In this document: piece after piece, positions 44,007-53,624 of the stretch
Position numbering within the stretch: the first letter of the stretch is position 1
Layout of the letters: every line of letters begins with the position of its first letter
NCBI GenBank assembly: GCA_963740555.1
Contig: CAVUES010000003.1
Coordinates: 248,001 to 312,000, forward strand
Direction of reading: 5' to 3'
Origin: Mayfieldus sp963740555
Lineage (GTDB): Bacteria > Actinomycetota > Thermoleophilia > Solirubrobacterales > 70-9
Length of the DNA: 64,000 bases
Notes under the pieces: generated by a model
Told to the model about the DNA's origin: nothing
Database searches by the model: none
What the model saw: only the letters and a program-made list of their open reading frames with translations
Translations under genes and position numbers: made by a program

Positions 44007-44859
44007 GCACCGGCACCGGCCCGGCTCCGGCTCCGGCTCCGAGGATCGCCCCGGCGACCAGCATTCCCTCACGCACCTCGCGCAAGTCGTGGACGCGGAG
44101 CATCCGCGCACCGTTTCTGACCGCCAGCGCACAGCTGGCGATCGTCCCGCCGAGCCGCTGATCGACATCGGCGCCGGTCAGCTTGCCGATGAAGCTCTTG
44201 CGCGAGGTGCCGACCAGCAGCGGCGGTCCCAGATCGGTCAGCTCGCGCAGCCGGCGCAACAGCTCGAGGTTGTGCTCGACGGTCTTTCCGAAACCGATCC
44301 CGGGGTCGAGCCAGATCCGCTCCTGCGCCACCCCCTCGCCTCGCGCGAACTCCATCCGCTCGGCGAGGAACGCCTTCACGTCGTCGACGACGTCGTCGTA
44401 GGCCGGGTCCTCCTGCATCGTGCGGGGCGAGCCCTGCATGTGCATCAGCACCAGCTCGGCGTCGCGATCGGCGCATAGCGCGGCGATCCCCGGCTCGGCG
44501 CGCAGAGCGGTGACGTCGTTGACGATCGTGGCACCGGCCGCCAGCGCCGCCTCGGCGACCGCCAGCTTCGAGGTGTCGATCGAGATCGGCGTCGCGCCCC
44601 CGGCCAGGCCTTCGATCACCGGGCCGACCCGGGCCAGCTCCTGCGCGGCATCCACAGCGGCGGCGCCGGGCCGGGTCGACTCGCCGCCGATGTCGAGCAC
44701 GTCGGCGCCGTCGGCAACCAGTTCGCCCCCGTGCTCGATCGCGCGACGCGGATCGAAGAATTGGCCTCCGTCGGAGAAGGAGTCGGGGGTGACGTTGACC
44801 ACCCCCATCAGGCGTGGCAGATGGATCGTTTTCGCCCAGGATTGCCGCTCTTCGCGCAC
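43924..44859 (-). CDS. folP: Dihydropteroate synthase
   Basis: About 311 residues from the GTG at 44859. Joins p-aminobenzoate to the pterin; the sulfonamide target. NVTPDSFSDGGQFF, DVLDIGGESTRPGAAAVD and IWLDPGIGFGKTVEHNLELL are the three signature loops, and GTSRKSFIGKL is also conserved. The last 40 residues after VAGAILGAG are a low-complexity Pro/Arg tail arising because no stop occurs until 43924, inside the convergent gene. FolE, which often sits between ftsH and folP, is absent here. Confidence 0.94.
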   Translation of the reverse strand: MREERQSWAKTIHLPRLMGVVNVTPDSFSDGGQFFDPRRAIEHGGELVADGADVLDIGGESTRPGAAAVDAAQELARVGPVIEGLAGGATPISIDTSKLAVAEAALAAGATIVNDVTALRAEPGIAALCADRDAELVLMHMQGSPRTMQEDPAYDDVVDDVKAFLAERMEFARGEGVAQERIWLDPGIGFGKTVEHNLELLRRLRELTDLGPPLLVGTSRKSFIGKLTGADVDQRLGGTIASCALAVRNGARMLRVHDLREVREGMLVAGAILGAGAGAGPVPVPRPWPRACRRSTRPRRPLRGRPAHRRG

Positions 44860-44926
44860 GAACGCCTTATACAGCCAGCCGGGGGCTAAAGCGATCCGCG
44901 GGCACGGACGAAACATTAGGGGCGCC

Positions 44927-45985
44927 ATGACGGACATCAGACAGCTGCTCGCCAAACAGGACGACCCCTACTGGGGCCTCGACATCACCCTCGCCCGCCG
45001 GATGGCCGGGCTGTTCACGCTGATCGGAACCCTGATGACGGTCGTCCTGTGGCCGCTCAGCCGGCTCACCGACCAAGCGGGCAACATAGGCTGGGCGCTC
45101 GGCGGCGGCGTCGTCGTCCTCGGCCTGTCGATCGGGGCCCTGATCCTGCTGCGACCGTCGCTTTGGAGCTACCGGTCACTGGCCGCGGTCGGCTATCTCA
45201 GCGTCGCCGCCATCTCGCTGATGCAATGGCTGGCCGGCGGTAGCGGCGAGCCGTACCAGAACCTGCTGCTGATTCCGGTGCTCTTCGTCTCCGCGATCTA
45301 TCCGCCGCGCGTCATCGTTCCCTTCCTGGCGGTCGTCGCCGCAAGCCTTGCGGCGCCACTCGTCTACGACGAGGTCAGCGGCGACCTCGCCGCCTCCGCG
45401 CTCGGTCCCTTCCTGCTGATGGTTGGCGTCGGTGGGGCAATCCATTACCTGCTGCTCCAGATCCGTACCCAGCGCGTGGAGATGGCCCGCGACGAGCGGC
45501 ACGCGCGCGAGGAGGCTCGCGTCGACGGGCTGACAGCGATCGGCAACCGCCGCGCCTTCCAGGAGAACCTGACCGAAGAGATCTCCCGCGCCGATCGGAT
45601 GGGCACGCCGTTGAGCATGGCGATGGGCGACATCGAGCACTTCAAGCGGATCAACGACGAGTTCGGGCACCTCGAGGGCGACAACTGCCTGCACCGGGTC
45701 GCCCAGGCGATGGACTCCGAGTTGCGAGCTCCCGACCGGGTGTTCCGCTGGGGCGGCGACGAGTTCGCGCTGCTGCTCCCGGGCACCGACAAGGACGGAG
45801 CAGAGGTGCTGATCGAGCGCGTTCAGGCCAAGGTCTCTGCTGCCTGCCGGCGCCCCGACAACGAGCCCGTCTGGATCCACTTCGCCGCCGCCGAGCTTCA
45901 CCCCGAGATGGGCGTGACCGACCTGACCGAGGCCGCCGACCTGGCGCTGATGGCGGAGCGCGCGCGGGACCACCGCGAGCGCTAG
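44927..45985 (+). CDS. Membrane diguanylate cyclase (GGDEF)
   Basis: About 352 residues from ATG 44927 (MTDIRQLLAKQDDPYWGL). Five or six membrane helices fill residues 30-185, followed by the GGDEF domain: DGLTAIGNRRAF, GDIEHFKRINDEFGHLEGD for the metal, WGGDEFALLL as active site, and RAPD five residues before it as inhibitory site. Predicted to make c-di-GMP and to be product-inhibited. It is the second such enzyme in the window. It lies between folP and an orphan gene tail next to ftsH. Confidence 0.88.
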   Translation: MTDIRQLLAKQDDPYWGLDITLARRMAGLFTLIGTLMTVVLWPLSRLTDQAGNIGWALGGGVVVLGLSIGALILLRPSLWSYRSLAAVGYLSVAAISLMQWLAGGSGEPYQNLLLIPVLFVSAIYPPRVIVPFLAVVAASLAAPLVYDEVSGDLAASALGPFLLMVGVGGAIHYLLLQIRTQRVEMARDERHAREEARVDGLTAIGNRRAFQENLTEEISRADRMGTPLSMAMGDIEHFKRINDEFGHLEGDNCLHRVAQAMDSELRAPDRVFRWGGDEFALLLPGTDKDGAEVLIERVQAKVSAACRRPDNEPVWIHFAAAELHPEMGVTDLTEAADLALMAERARDHRER

Positions 45986-46007
45986 AAGCTACCGCGAGCA
46001 TCAGTAG

Positions 46008-46091
46008 CTACTGCGCGCGGATCAGCTTGCCGTTCGGGTCCAGCTCGACGAAGTGGTGCGCGGAGCCCGATTCGTAGCAGGCTCGCGACAA
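46008..46091 (-). pseudogene. Orphan C-terminal gene fragment near ftsH
   Basis: The minus strand has CYESGSAHHFVELDPNGKLI then RAQ and a stop, a natural-looking protein end. Only 27 codons are open before a TAG, with a TTG but no ribosome site. I find no matching gene in the window, so the donor gene is elsewhere or lost. Heptamer repeats follow directly on its upstream side. Confidence 0.5.
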
Positions 46092-46104
46092 CTAGCCCAA
46101 GCCC

Positions 46105-46139
46105 GAGGAACAAGGAACGCGGAACGCGGAACGAGCAAC
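46105..46139. repeat. Heptamer tandem repeat (NNGGAAC), five units
   Basis: Read on the plus strand: GAGGAAC, AAGGAAC, GCGGAAC, GCGGAAC, GAGCAAC. The period is seven, not a multiple of three. It lies 25 bases after the ftsH stop. The same heptamers GAGCAAC and GAGGAAC occur, inverted, at 48781-48808. Confidence 0.75.
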
Positions 46140-46163
46140 GGAGCCCGGCCAGCGACGACGCGC

Positions 46164-48116
<1,953 letters not shown>

Positions 48117-48216
48117 ATCTGCTCTTTGCCGCGTAGAAACGGAAATTCCGGCCGCTGGACCGGGGTTTCAGCGTACCAGGGCGATAGTCCTGCCCCGCAC
48201 GAAACTGGCCGCATGG

Positions 48217-48759
48217 CTAGGCGTTATCCGGGCCATCCTCCAGGACCGCGACGTAGTCGAGATTGCGGTACTTCTGGGAGTGATCGAGGCCGTAGCCGAT
48301 CGCGAAACGGTTCGGGATCTCGAAACCGACATATCGGGTGGGCAGATCGACGCGACGGCGCTCGGGCTTGGTCAGCAGCGCGCAGACCTCCAGCGAGCGG
48401 GGCGAGCGCACCTTCAGGTTGCGCATCAGGTACTGGAGGGTGAGCCCGGAGTCGATGATGTCCTCGACGATCAGCACGTCGCGCCCCTCGATCGGGGCGT
48501 CGAGATCCTTGAGGATCCGCACCACGCCCGAGGAGTCGGTCGACGAGCCATAGCTCGTGAGGGCCATGAAATCGACCTCGCAGGGCACGGTCAGCTGCCG
48601 CATCAGGTCGGCGATGAACATCACCGCCCCCTTCAGCACGCCGACCATGACCAGGTCGCGCCCCTCGTAGTCGCGGCTGATCTCGGCACCGAGCTCCTGC
48701 ACGCGGCGGGCGAGATCCTCGCTGGTGACGAGAACCTCGCCGATGCGGTCGTCGGTCAT
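48217..48759 (-). CDS. hpt: Hypoxanthine phosphoribosyltransferase
   Basis: 180 residues. Salvages hypoxanthine and guanine to nucleotides. The PRPP-binding loop is VLIVEDIIDSGLTLQYL, the flexible loop ALTSYGSSTDSSG lies before it, and the base-recognition region VDLPTRYVGFEIPNRFA is intact. Full length. It stands between tilS and ftsH, the classic tilS-hpt-ftsH order. A seven-base repeat fills the gap to tilS. Confidence 0.96.
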   Translation of the reverse strand: MTDDRIGEVLVTSEDLARRVQELGAEISRDYEGRDLVMVGVLKGAVMFIADLMRQLTVPCEVDFMALTSYGSSTDSSGVVRILKDLDAPIEGRDVLIVEDIIDSGLTLQYLMRNLKVRSPRSLEVCALLTKPERRRVDLPTRYVGFEIPNRFAIGYGLDHSQKYRNLDYVAVLEDGPDNA

Positions 48760-48780
48760 CGCGGCGCAGTGTAGATAGAG

Positions 48781-48808
48781 GTTCCTCGTTGCTCGTTGTT
48801 CGTTGTTC
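48781..48808. repeat. Heptamer tandem repeat (GTTNNTC), four units
   Basis: Read on the plus strand: GTTCCTC, GTTGCTC, GTTGTTC, GTTGTTC. Its reverse complement contains GAGCAAC and GAGGAAC, the same units as at 46105-46139. It lies between the hpt start and the tilS stop. Confidence 0.75.
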
Positions 48809-48811
48809 GAG

Positions 48812-50152
48812 CTAATCGACGAGCGCTGCGGTCAACACCGCGGCTTCGGTTGATTCGGCGGACAGCTTGAACTCCTCCGAGATCGCGACCCCGGCGACCC
48901 AGGCGATCCGCCCGCCCGAGGCGACGACGGGGAGCGAGTGCCGAAGCGAGCGAGGCACATGGCTGTCGGTGAAAAGGTCCTGGAGCGACTTGGTCCCATC
49001 GAGCCCGAGCGGGCGCATCCGATCGCCCTCACGCCAGGCGCGAACCTCGACCCGCTCCCCGAGTGCGGCGGCGTCCAATGTCGCCACGTCGGGGCCTGCG
49101 GGCTCCAGCGCACCCGGCCGCAGTTCGGCACGGACCTCCCAGCGACCGAAACGGCAGCTTCCGGGCACCGCGAGCAGCGCCTGCTCGGGCTCGAGCTCGA
49201 CCTCGGCGGCGAAACGGATCAAGCCCGCCTCGCAGATCGCGCGCAGTCCGCGGCCAAGCTCGACCTCGCCGCCCTCGGGCCGGTTGGCAAGCCGCCAAAT
49301 CTGATCCGCCCGCGCGATCCCCAGCGGGACCTCGCGCGCGGCGGCGCGCTCGGCGAGCGTCCGCAGCGCAAGCCTGCGCACCGCGGGTGCCAGCCCCGAG
49401 AGCCGTTCGGCCCGCACCGCGGTGGTGGGCGACGGGGCGCCGGCCTCCTCCAGGGTCTCCGCGGCGAGAGCTTCCAGCGGCTCGGCCTCCTCGGCCAGCT
49501 CGGCCCAGGTCGCGGCGAGGTTCTCCTCGGCGGCGGGGTTGATCTCCCGTAGCACCGGGAGCACCTCCTCCCGCACCCGCACCCGGGCGAATCTCGGGTC
49601 GAGGTTGGAGGGATCGTCGCGGAACGGCAGCCCTGCTTCCCCGGCCAGCCGCCGGGTTTCGCCGCGGCCCACACGCAGCAGGGGACGCACGACGTGGCCG
49701 TGGCGCGGCGCCATCCCGAGGATCGCGCGTCGGCCAGGCGAGGAGGCGAGGCGGTAGATCATCGTCTCGGCGAGGTCGCTGCGCGTGTGACCGGTGGCGA
49801 TCCAGTCGCCGCCCAGCCTCGCCCGCAGGCGCTCGGCGCTCGCATATCGCGCCCTGCGCGCCTCCTCCTGCAGGTTTCCCTCCCCGAGCTCGGGGCGCTC
49901 GACCGTGAGCTCGATCCCGAGCAGCTCGCAGAGGGCCCGGCAGGTCGCCTCGTCGGAGTCGGAGTCGTCGCGCAGCCGGTAGTTCAGGTGCAGCGCCGCG
50001 ACGCGATCGGCGCCCACGGCGGCGGCCAGGCCCGCCGCGAGGCAGGCCGAGTCGGGGCCGCCGGAGAGCAGAGCGACGCCGGAGGAGGCGGGGGCCACGA
50101 GGCCGCTGTCTCGGACAACACGCGCCAGTTGCTCGGTCGCGTCGGATGTCAC
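48812..50152 (-). CDS. tilS: tRNA(Ile)-lysidine synthase
   Basis: 446 residues. Converts C34 of tRNA-Ile(CAU) to lysidine. The N-terminal PP-loop is LLSGGPDSACLAAGLA, followed by HTRSDLAETMIYRL and the FRDDPSNLDPRFARVRVREE region typical of TilS. The C-terminal substrate domain reaches WREGDRMRPLGLDGTKSLQD. Some of the middle is rich in Glu/Ala. It starts at about 50152 and begins the core run tilS-hpt-ftsH. Confidence 0.92.
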   Translation of the reverse strand: MTSDATEQLARVVRDSGLVAPASSGVALLSGGPDSACLAAGLAAAVGADRVAALHLNYRLRDDSDSDEATCRALCELLGIELTVERPELGEGNLQEEARRARYASAERLRARLGGDWIATGHTRSDLAETMIYRLASSPGRRAILGMAPRHGHVVRPLLRVGRGETRRLAGEAGLPFRDDPSNLDPRFARVRVREEVLPVLREINPAAEENLAATWAELAEEAEPLEALAAETLEEAGAPSPTTAVRAERLSGLAPAVRRLALRTLAERAAAREVPLGIARADQIWRLANRPEGGEVELGRGLRAICEAGLIRFAAEVELEPEQALLAVPGSCRFGRWEVRAELRPGALEPAGPDVATLDAAALGERVEVRAWREGDRMRPLGLDGTKSLQDLFTDSHVPRSLRHSLPVVASGGRIAWVAGVAISEEFKLSAESTEAAVLTAALVD

Positions 50153-50174
50153 CTGACTGAGGCTAGTCCGTCGA

Positions 50175-51368
50175 CTACGAGTTGTCCGCAGGCCTGACTA
50201 CATATAAAGGCGTCGGCTCCGGGAAGCCCTTCAGCTCGACGGCTCCGATCGGCTCCAACTCGAGGTACTCGTCCTCCTCGACCGACTCGGCCACCCGATC
50301 GGTGACCAGCACCTCTCCGCCCAGCGCCCGGTTGACGATCCGGTGCACGAGGTTGACCTCGGTGCCGAAGTAGTCGCCGTCTCTATATACGGCCCATCCG
50401 TGGTGGATGCCGACGCGTGGCTGCGGGCGCTCCTGAAAGAGGCCGAGAAAGCCAACCGCCCATTCGGTCAGCGAGGCGGGGTCGGGCGAGACGATCATCA
50501 CTTCGTCGCCGATCGTCTTCACGATCGTCGCCTCGGCCGGCAGCGTCGACTCCACGGTCTCGGTGAAGCGCTCGATCACGTCCAGCGCCTCCTCGTCGCC
50601 CTCCTCCTCGGTGTAGCGGACGAAGCCGGTGAGGTCGATGAAGCACAGCGTCACCAACACCCGGCCCAGCACCGTGTCGCGGCCCATCTCGCTCTCCATG
50701 TGGCCGACCACGTCCTGCTCGATGAAGAAGCGCAGGTAGCGGCTGTGCAGGTACTCGAACAGCGGCGTCGCCAGCGGCAGCAGGTCGGCGGCGAGCCCCT
50801 CCATCTCCTCCGCCATCTCAAGCTCCGGCACCCCATCGCGGATCAGCGGCTCGTGCACGTAGAGGTGAAAGAGCCGCACCTCGGCGTCGGCGATACGGCG
50901 CAGCGACTGCGCGTAGACGCGGACAAGCTGCAGGAAGGCGACCAGCGGCATCCCGGCCTCGAGGATCCGCGCGCAGTTGCGCATCGCCTCCAGGTTGTCC
51001 CGGCTCATGCCTCGCTCGCGCCCGGTCGGCGTCCCCAACATCGCCTGCAGGCGCTCGATCAGCTCCGGCTCCAGCCCGGTCTCCTCGGCTACCTGCTCGA
51101 CCGTCAAGTCGCCCTCGGGTGGCGGGAACAGGTCCTCGGCGAGCCCGAAGGCGAGCTTTCCCTGCCGTCCCGCCTCCTTCACCTCCTCCAGCGAGTGGCC
51201 CCGCTCGCGCATGCGCGCGACGACGCGCGCCTGCGCCGCCGCCACCGGCGTCCAGCGGCCGCGCTTGACCGGGATCACCTTCTGCTCCGCCCAGCGCTTC
51301 AGGGTGCTCGTCGAGACGCCGGAACGGCGCGACGCCTCGCTCAGGGAGATGTACTCGTCGGACGCCAT
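50175..51368 (-). CDS. Class III nucleotidyl cyclase with N-terminal MerR-type HTH
   Basis: About 397 residues from ATG 51368. Residues 1-70 read YISLSEASRRSGVSTSTLKR then RWTPVAAAQARVVARMRERG, a MerR-like winged helix. A helical middle region (about 75-235) resembles the adenylate-cyclase regulatory segments of actinobacteria. The cyclase domain has the metal Asp in FIDLTGFVRYTE, KTIGDEVMIV with Lys and second Asp, and GTEVNLVHRIVNRA with the transition-state Asn and Arg, so it looks active. It could make cAMP in response to, or while bound to, DNA. A promoter-hairpin-terminator element precedes it. Confidence 0.85.
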   Translation of the reverse strand: MASDEYISLSEASRRSGVSTSTLKRWAEQKVIPVKRGRWTPVAAAQARVVARMRERGHSLEEVKEAGRQGKLAFGLAEDLFPPPEGDLTVEQVAEETGLEPELIERLQAMLGTPTGRERGMSRDNLEAMRNCARILEAGMPLVAFLQLVRVYAQSLRRIADAEVRLFHLYVHEPLIRDGVPELEMAEEMEGLAADLLPLATPLFEYLHSRYLRFFIEQDVVGHMESEMGRDTVLGRVLVTLCFIDLTGFVRYTEEEGDEEALDVIERFTETVESTLPAEATIVKTIGDEVMIVSPDPASLTEWAVGFLGLFQERPQPRVGIHHGWAVYRDGDYFGTEVNLVHRIVNRALGGEVLVTDRVAESVEEDEYLELEPIGAVELKGFPEPTPLYVVRPADNS

Positions 51369-51407
51369 CGGCTGGACCCGTCGCACCTTAGGGCCTAGCC
51401 CGGTGAA

Positions 51408-51570
51408 CAAACGTAAAGCGACGGGGTCACGCGGCCCCGTCGCCTGCGGGCATTCGGCCCGCTACGTCGGCCTGGCGGCGCTGGCTGGCGCCTTGCGGGC
51501 CCTTCCACCTCGCCTTAGTCGCCGGAAGGCTGGGCGGCGGACCCACTGTCGGCCTGCTGCCTTTGTTACA
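51408..51570 (-). ncRNA. Candidate structured RNA or attenuated leader upstream of the MerR-cyclase
   Basis: Starting just after a good promoter (51577-51604), the minus strand has a chain of inverted repeats: GCCTT/AAGGC near 51560, CCTTCC/GGAAGG, GCGGGC/GCCCGC near 51455, and finally a 9-bp hairpin with a TTTACGTTTG tail (51443-51408). No ORF with a ribosome site lies inside. About 40 bases then lead to the cyclase ATG. So the product may be a short RNA of about 155 bases, or a leader that decides read-through into the cyclase. No known RNA family recognised. Confidence 0.5.
51418..51443 (-). terminator. Intrinsic terminator-like hairpin before the MerR-cyclase
   Basis: Arms GCGACGGGG and CCCCGTCGC pair perfectly over nine bases around an eight-base loop. 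On the minus strand the hairpin is followed by TTTACGTTTG, a modest U-run. This fits termination of the RNA from the 51577-51604 promoter, or of the SCP2-like gene transcript further upstream. Confidence 0.65.
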
Positions 51571-51576
51571 AGGCGG

Positions 51577-51604
51577 AGCATACGACCGCCCCCACCGATG
51601 TCAA
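51577..51604 (-). promoter_or_regulatory. Sigma-70-type promoter after the SCP2-like gene
   Basis: TTGACA at 51604-51599 and TATGCT at 51582-51577 on the minus strand, 16 bases apart. This is a near-consensus -35 box and a fair -10 box, rare by chance in such GC-rich DNA. It reads toward the hairpin region and the cyclase gene. Confidence 0.6.
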
Positions 51605-51610
51605 GCCCGC

Positions 51611-52069
51611 TTAACGGAGCAGCAGATGCGGGTAATGGCGCTCCACGACCCCGCGGTATGCGCCGCTGAGCTGACCGCTGATCGGCAGCAGGTTGAGCGC
51701 CGCGCGAGCCTCGCACGAGCAGCGGATCGTCCCCCGGGCGATCGCGATCGCGAGGTTCTCACGGCCCTGCAGGTAGCGGTTTGCGACCACCGAAGTCATC
51801 TCCAGGGTCAGCTCGGGCTCCCATTCCTCTCCGTCCTCGAAGGACCAGCGGATGCAGTGCCCGGACTCGTCGGAGCTGGCGATGTCGAGGGTCATGTCGA
51901 GGTCGGGGAAGACGTAGCGATAGGAGATCTGGGCGGAGCGCAGCCGCCGCCCGATCTCAGAGTCGCCGTCGAGCTCGGAGAGCAGCCTGGTGAGCACCTC
52001 GCGCATCTCGGCCGCCGAGCTGAACATCGTCTCGGCCGATTGCTCCGCTGTCGCCACCCCAGTAGCCAT
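51611..52069 (-). CDS. SCP2/sterol-carrier-like domain protein
   Basis: 152 residues. FPDLDMTLDIASSDESGHCI and the C-terminal ALNLLPISGQLSGAYRGVVE fit the SCP2 lipid-binding fold (beta sheet with helices around a hydrophobic tunnel). No catalytic role. The start MATGVATAEQSAETM is at 52069. It lies beside a broken WS/DGAT gene, which suggests a former lipid-related pair. Confidence 0.7.
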   Translation of the reverse strand: MATGVATAEQSAETMFSSAAEMREVLTRLLSELDGDSEIGRRLRSAQISYRYVFPDLDMTLDIASSDESGHCIRWSFEDGEEWEPELTLEMTSVVANRYLQGRENLAIAIARGTIRCSCEARAALNLLPISGQLSGAYRGVVERHYPHLLLR

Positions 52070-52099
52070 GCGACTCGCAGTCTATGCGCAATTTGGTCG

Positions 52100-52358
52100 C
52101 TTTACGAGGCGTCGAGCGCTGCTTCAGGCGCGCGCCGGAGATCGCCGCCCGGCGCGGGCCAACAGGGGTGGAGACAACGACCTGGCGGAAGCGGGGCGCC
52201 AAGTGGAGGCGCCCCGCAACCCGCTGACGGAGGAGATGAATGTCCAGCGCACCGCCTTCCGGCACCGAGCCCAGTACGGACACCCATCCGACGTGCATGC
52301 GCCCGCCCGGTGTCTCGGCGCGAAGAAAGGCGGAGTCCAGGGGAGAGAGTCGCTGCAT
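52100..52358 (-). pseudogene. N-terminal remnant of a second WS/DGAT acyltransferase
   Basis: From ATG 52358 the reading MQRLSPLDSAFLRAETPGGR and MHVGWVSVLGSVPEGG, then LRQRVAGRLHLAPRFRQVV, matches the first 65 residues of WS/DGAT enzymes. After about codon 70 similarity ends, and the HHxxxDG catalytic region is absent. The rest of the gene is gone; the SCP2-like gene begins within 50 bases. The intact paralogue is at 2526. Confidence 0.75.
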
Positions 52359-52443
52359 GAAAGAACTTTGCCGATGCGCAGGGCAAACGTCATTGGCACC
52401 TTGGTACGAAATTGGAGGGCGCAAACCCTCCACTCGGTCCGAA

Positions 52444-53598
52444 CTACTTCGGCAGCGTCGGCTCCAAGATGCGAAAGGCCTTGATTCCAAGCCCCAAACG
52501 CTCCCTATCGGCGCTCGACCCAGGGTCGAGCCCGGTCAGCTCTCGCACCCGCTCGAGGCGGTAGGCAACGGTGTGGCGGTGGGCGAAGATCGCGCGCGCG
52601 GTGGCGTTCATGTTGCAGTCCTGGGCCAGATAGGCCTCCAGGGTCTGCAGCAGGTCGCTGCGGTACTGGCGGTCGTAGGCGACCACCGGCGCCACGGTCT
52701 CGTCGTAGAAGCTGCGCACCTCGTCGGGGTCGGCGACCAGGGCCCTGAACAGCAGCCGGTAGACCCCGTCGCCGGCTCCCTCCTCGATCTGCTCGGCGAG
52801 CCGGCTGTCGCGGCGAACGACCTCGAGGACCAGCTCCGCCTCGCGCATCGCCTGGTGAAGCTCCCCGGGGTCGGAGTAGAAGGAGGAGCTCGCCGCGGGG
52901 CCGTGGCTGCGCAGCCGCAGCAGCAGCCTGCGGGCGTTGGCGGTCGCCTGCTCGGCCGCGTCGTCGACCGCGGCGGCAGGCAGGATCGCGAACAGGAGTT
53001 GGTCGATCGGCTCGGCGAGCGCGCCCGGCCACTCCGACTCGACCAGCGCCGCGGCGCCTCGAGGCTTGCGCGAGCGCAGCTCGGCGATCAGGACGATCGC
53101 CCCGCGCGGAAGCTCGCATCCGAGCCGCGCGGCGCGGCGTGCAACCTCAGCGCCCTCGACCCGCCCGGCGCGCAGGTCCTCGATCAGGCTGGCGCGGACC
53201 TGGTGCTCGACCTCGTCGCGGGCCTCGGTCACGGCAAGCTCGGCCACGGCGGCAAACGCCGCCGCCCGTGCAACCTCCTCGCTGTCGATCGCCGGCGAGC
53301 CCGGGCGGTCGCCGTTGGGAGTCATCACCAGGACCGCGCCGATCTCATTGGCGCCCGCGCGCACGGGAACCGCCACCTCGACGCCCTCAGGCGGCGGGTC
53401 GTCGCCGCCACCGAGACGCTGCGCCACGTAGCGCGAAAGCTCGCGTGAGACGTTCCCCGAGGAGGCAGCCGAGAGGCCGCGGGCCGGCAGCACGATCGCC
53501 ACCGGCCCGCCAGTCTCCATCGAGGCGAGCTCCGCTACTCCCTCCAGGCCATCGCCAGCAAGTACCGCGCCCAGCATGCTGGCATGGAGGTCTTTCAC
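52444..53598 (-). CDS. PucR/CdaR-family transcriptional regulator
   Basis: 384 residues. The C-terminal PucR helix-turn-helix is clear: LQTLEAYLAQDCNMNATARA then IFAHRHTVAYRLERVRELTG. A GGDEF-like/PucR middle domain and an N-terminal GAF-like sensor (GPVAIVLPARGLSAASS) precede it. Such regulators often control nitrogen or purine genes, and glnA is the neighbour, 26 bases upstream on the same strand. So a nitrogen link is plausible but not shown. Confidence 0.82.
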   Translation of the reverse strand: MKDLHASMLGAVLAGDGLEGVAELASMETGGPVAIVLPARGLSAASSGNVSRELSRYVAQRLGGGDDPPPEGVEVAVPVRAGANEIGAVLVMTPNGDRPGSPAIDSEEVARAAAFAAVAELAVTEARDEVEHQVRASLIEDLRAGRVEGAEVARRAARLGCELPRGAIVLIAELRSRKPRGAAALVESEWPGALAEPIDQLLFAILPAAAVDDAAEQATANARRLLLRLRSHGPAASSSFYSDPGELHQAMREAELVLEVVRRDSRLAEQIEEGAGDGVYRLLFRALVADPDEVRSFYDETVAPVVAYDRQYRSDLLQTLEAYLAQDCNMNATARAIFAHRHTVAYRLERVRELTGLDPGSSADRERLGLGIKAFRILEPTLPK

Positions 53599-53624
53599 GG
53601 TTCCGCGCCTAATTCACCTCTTGG

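Noticed and set aside
51411..51610. SRP RNA, RNase P RNA or tmRNA
   Set aside because: None of the invariant sequence blocks (such as GGAAGCAGC for SRP or CCACCA for tmRNA) is found, and the size is wrong for RNase P.
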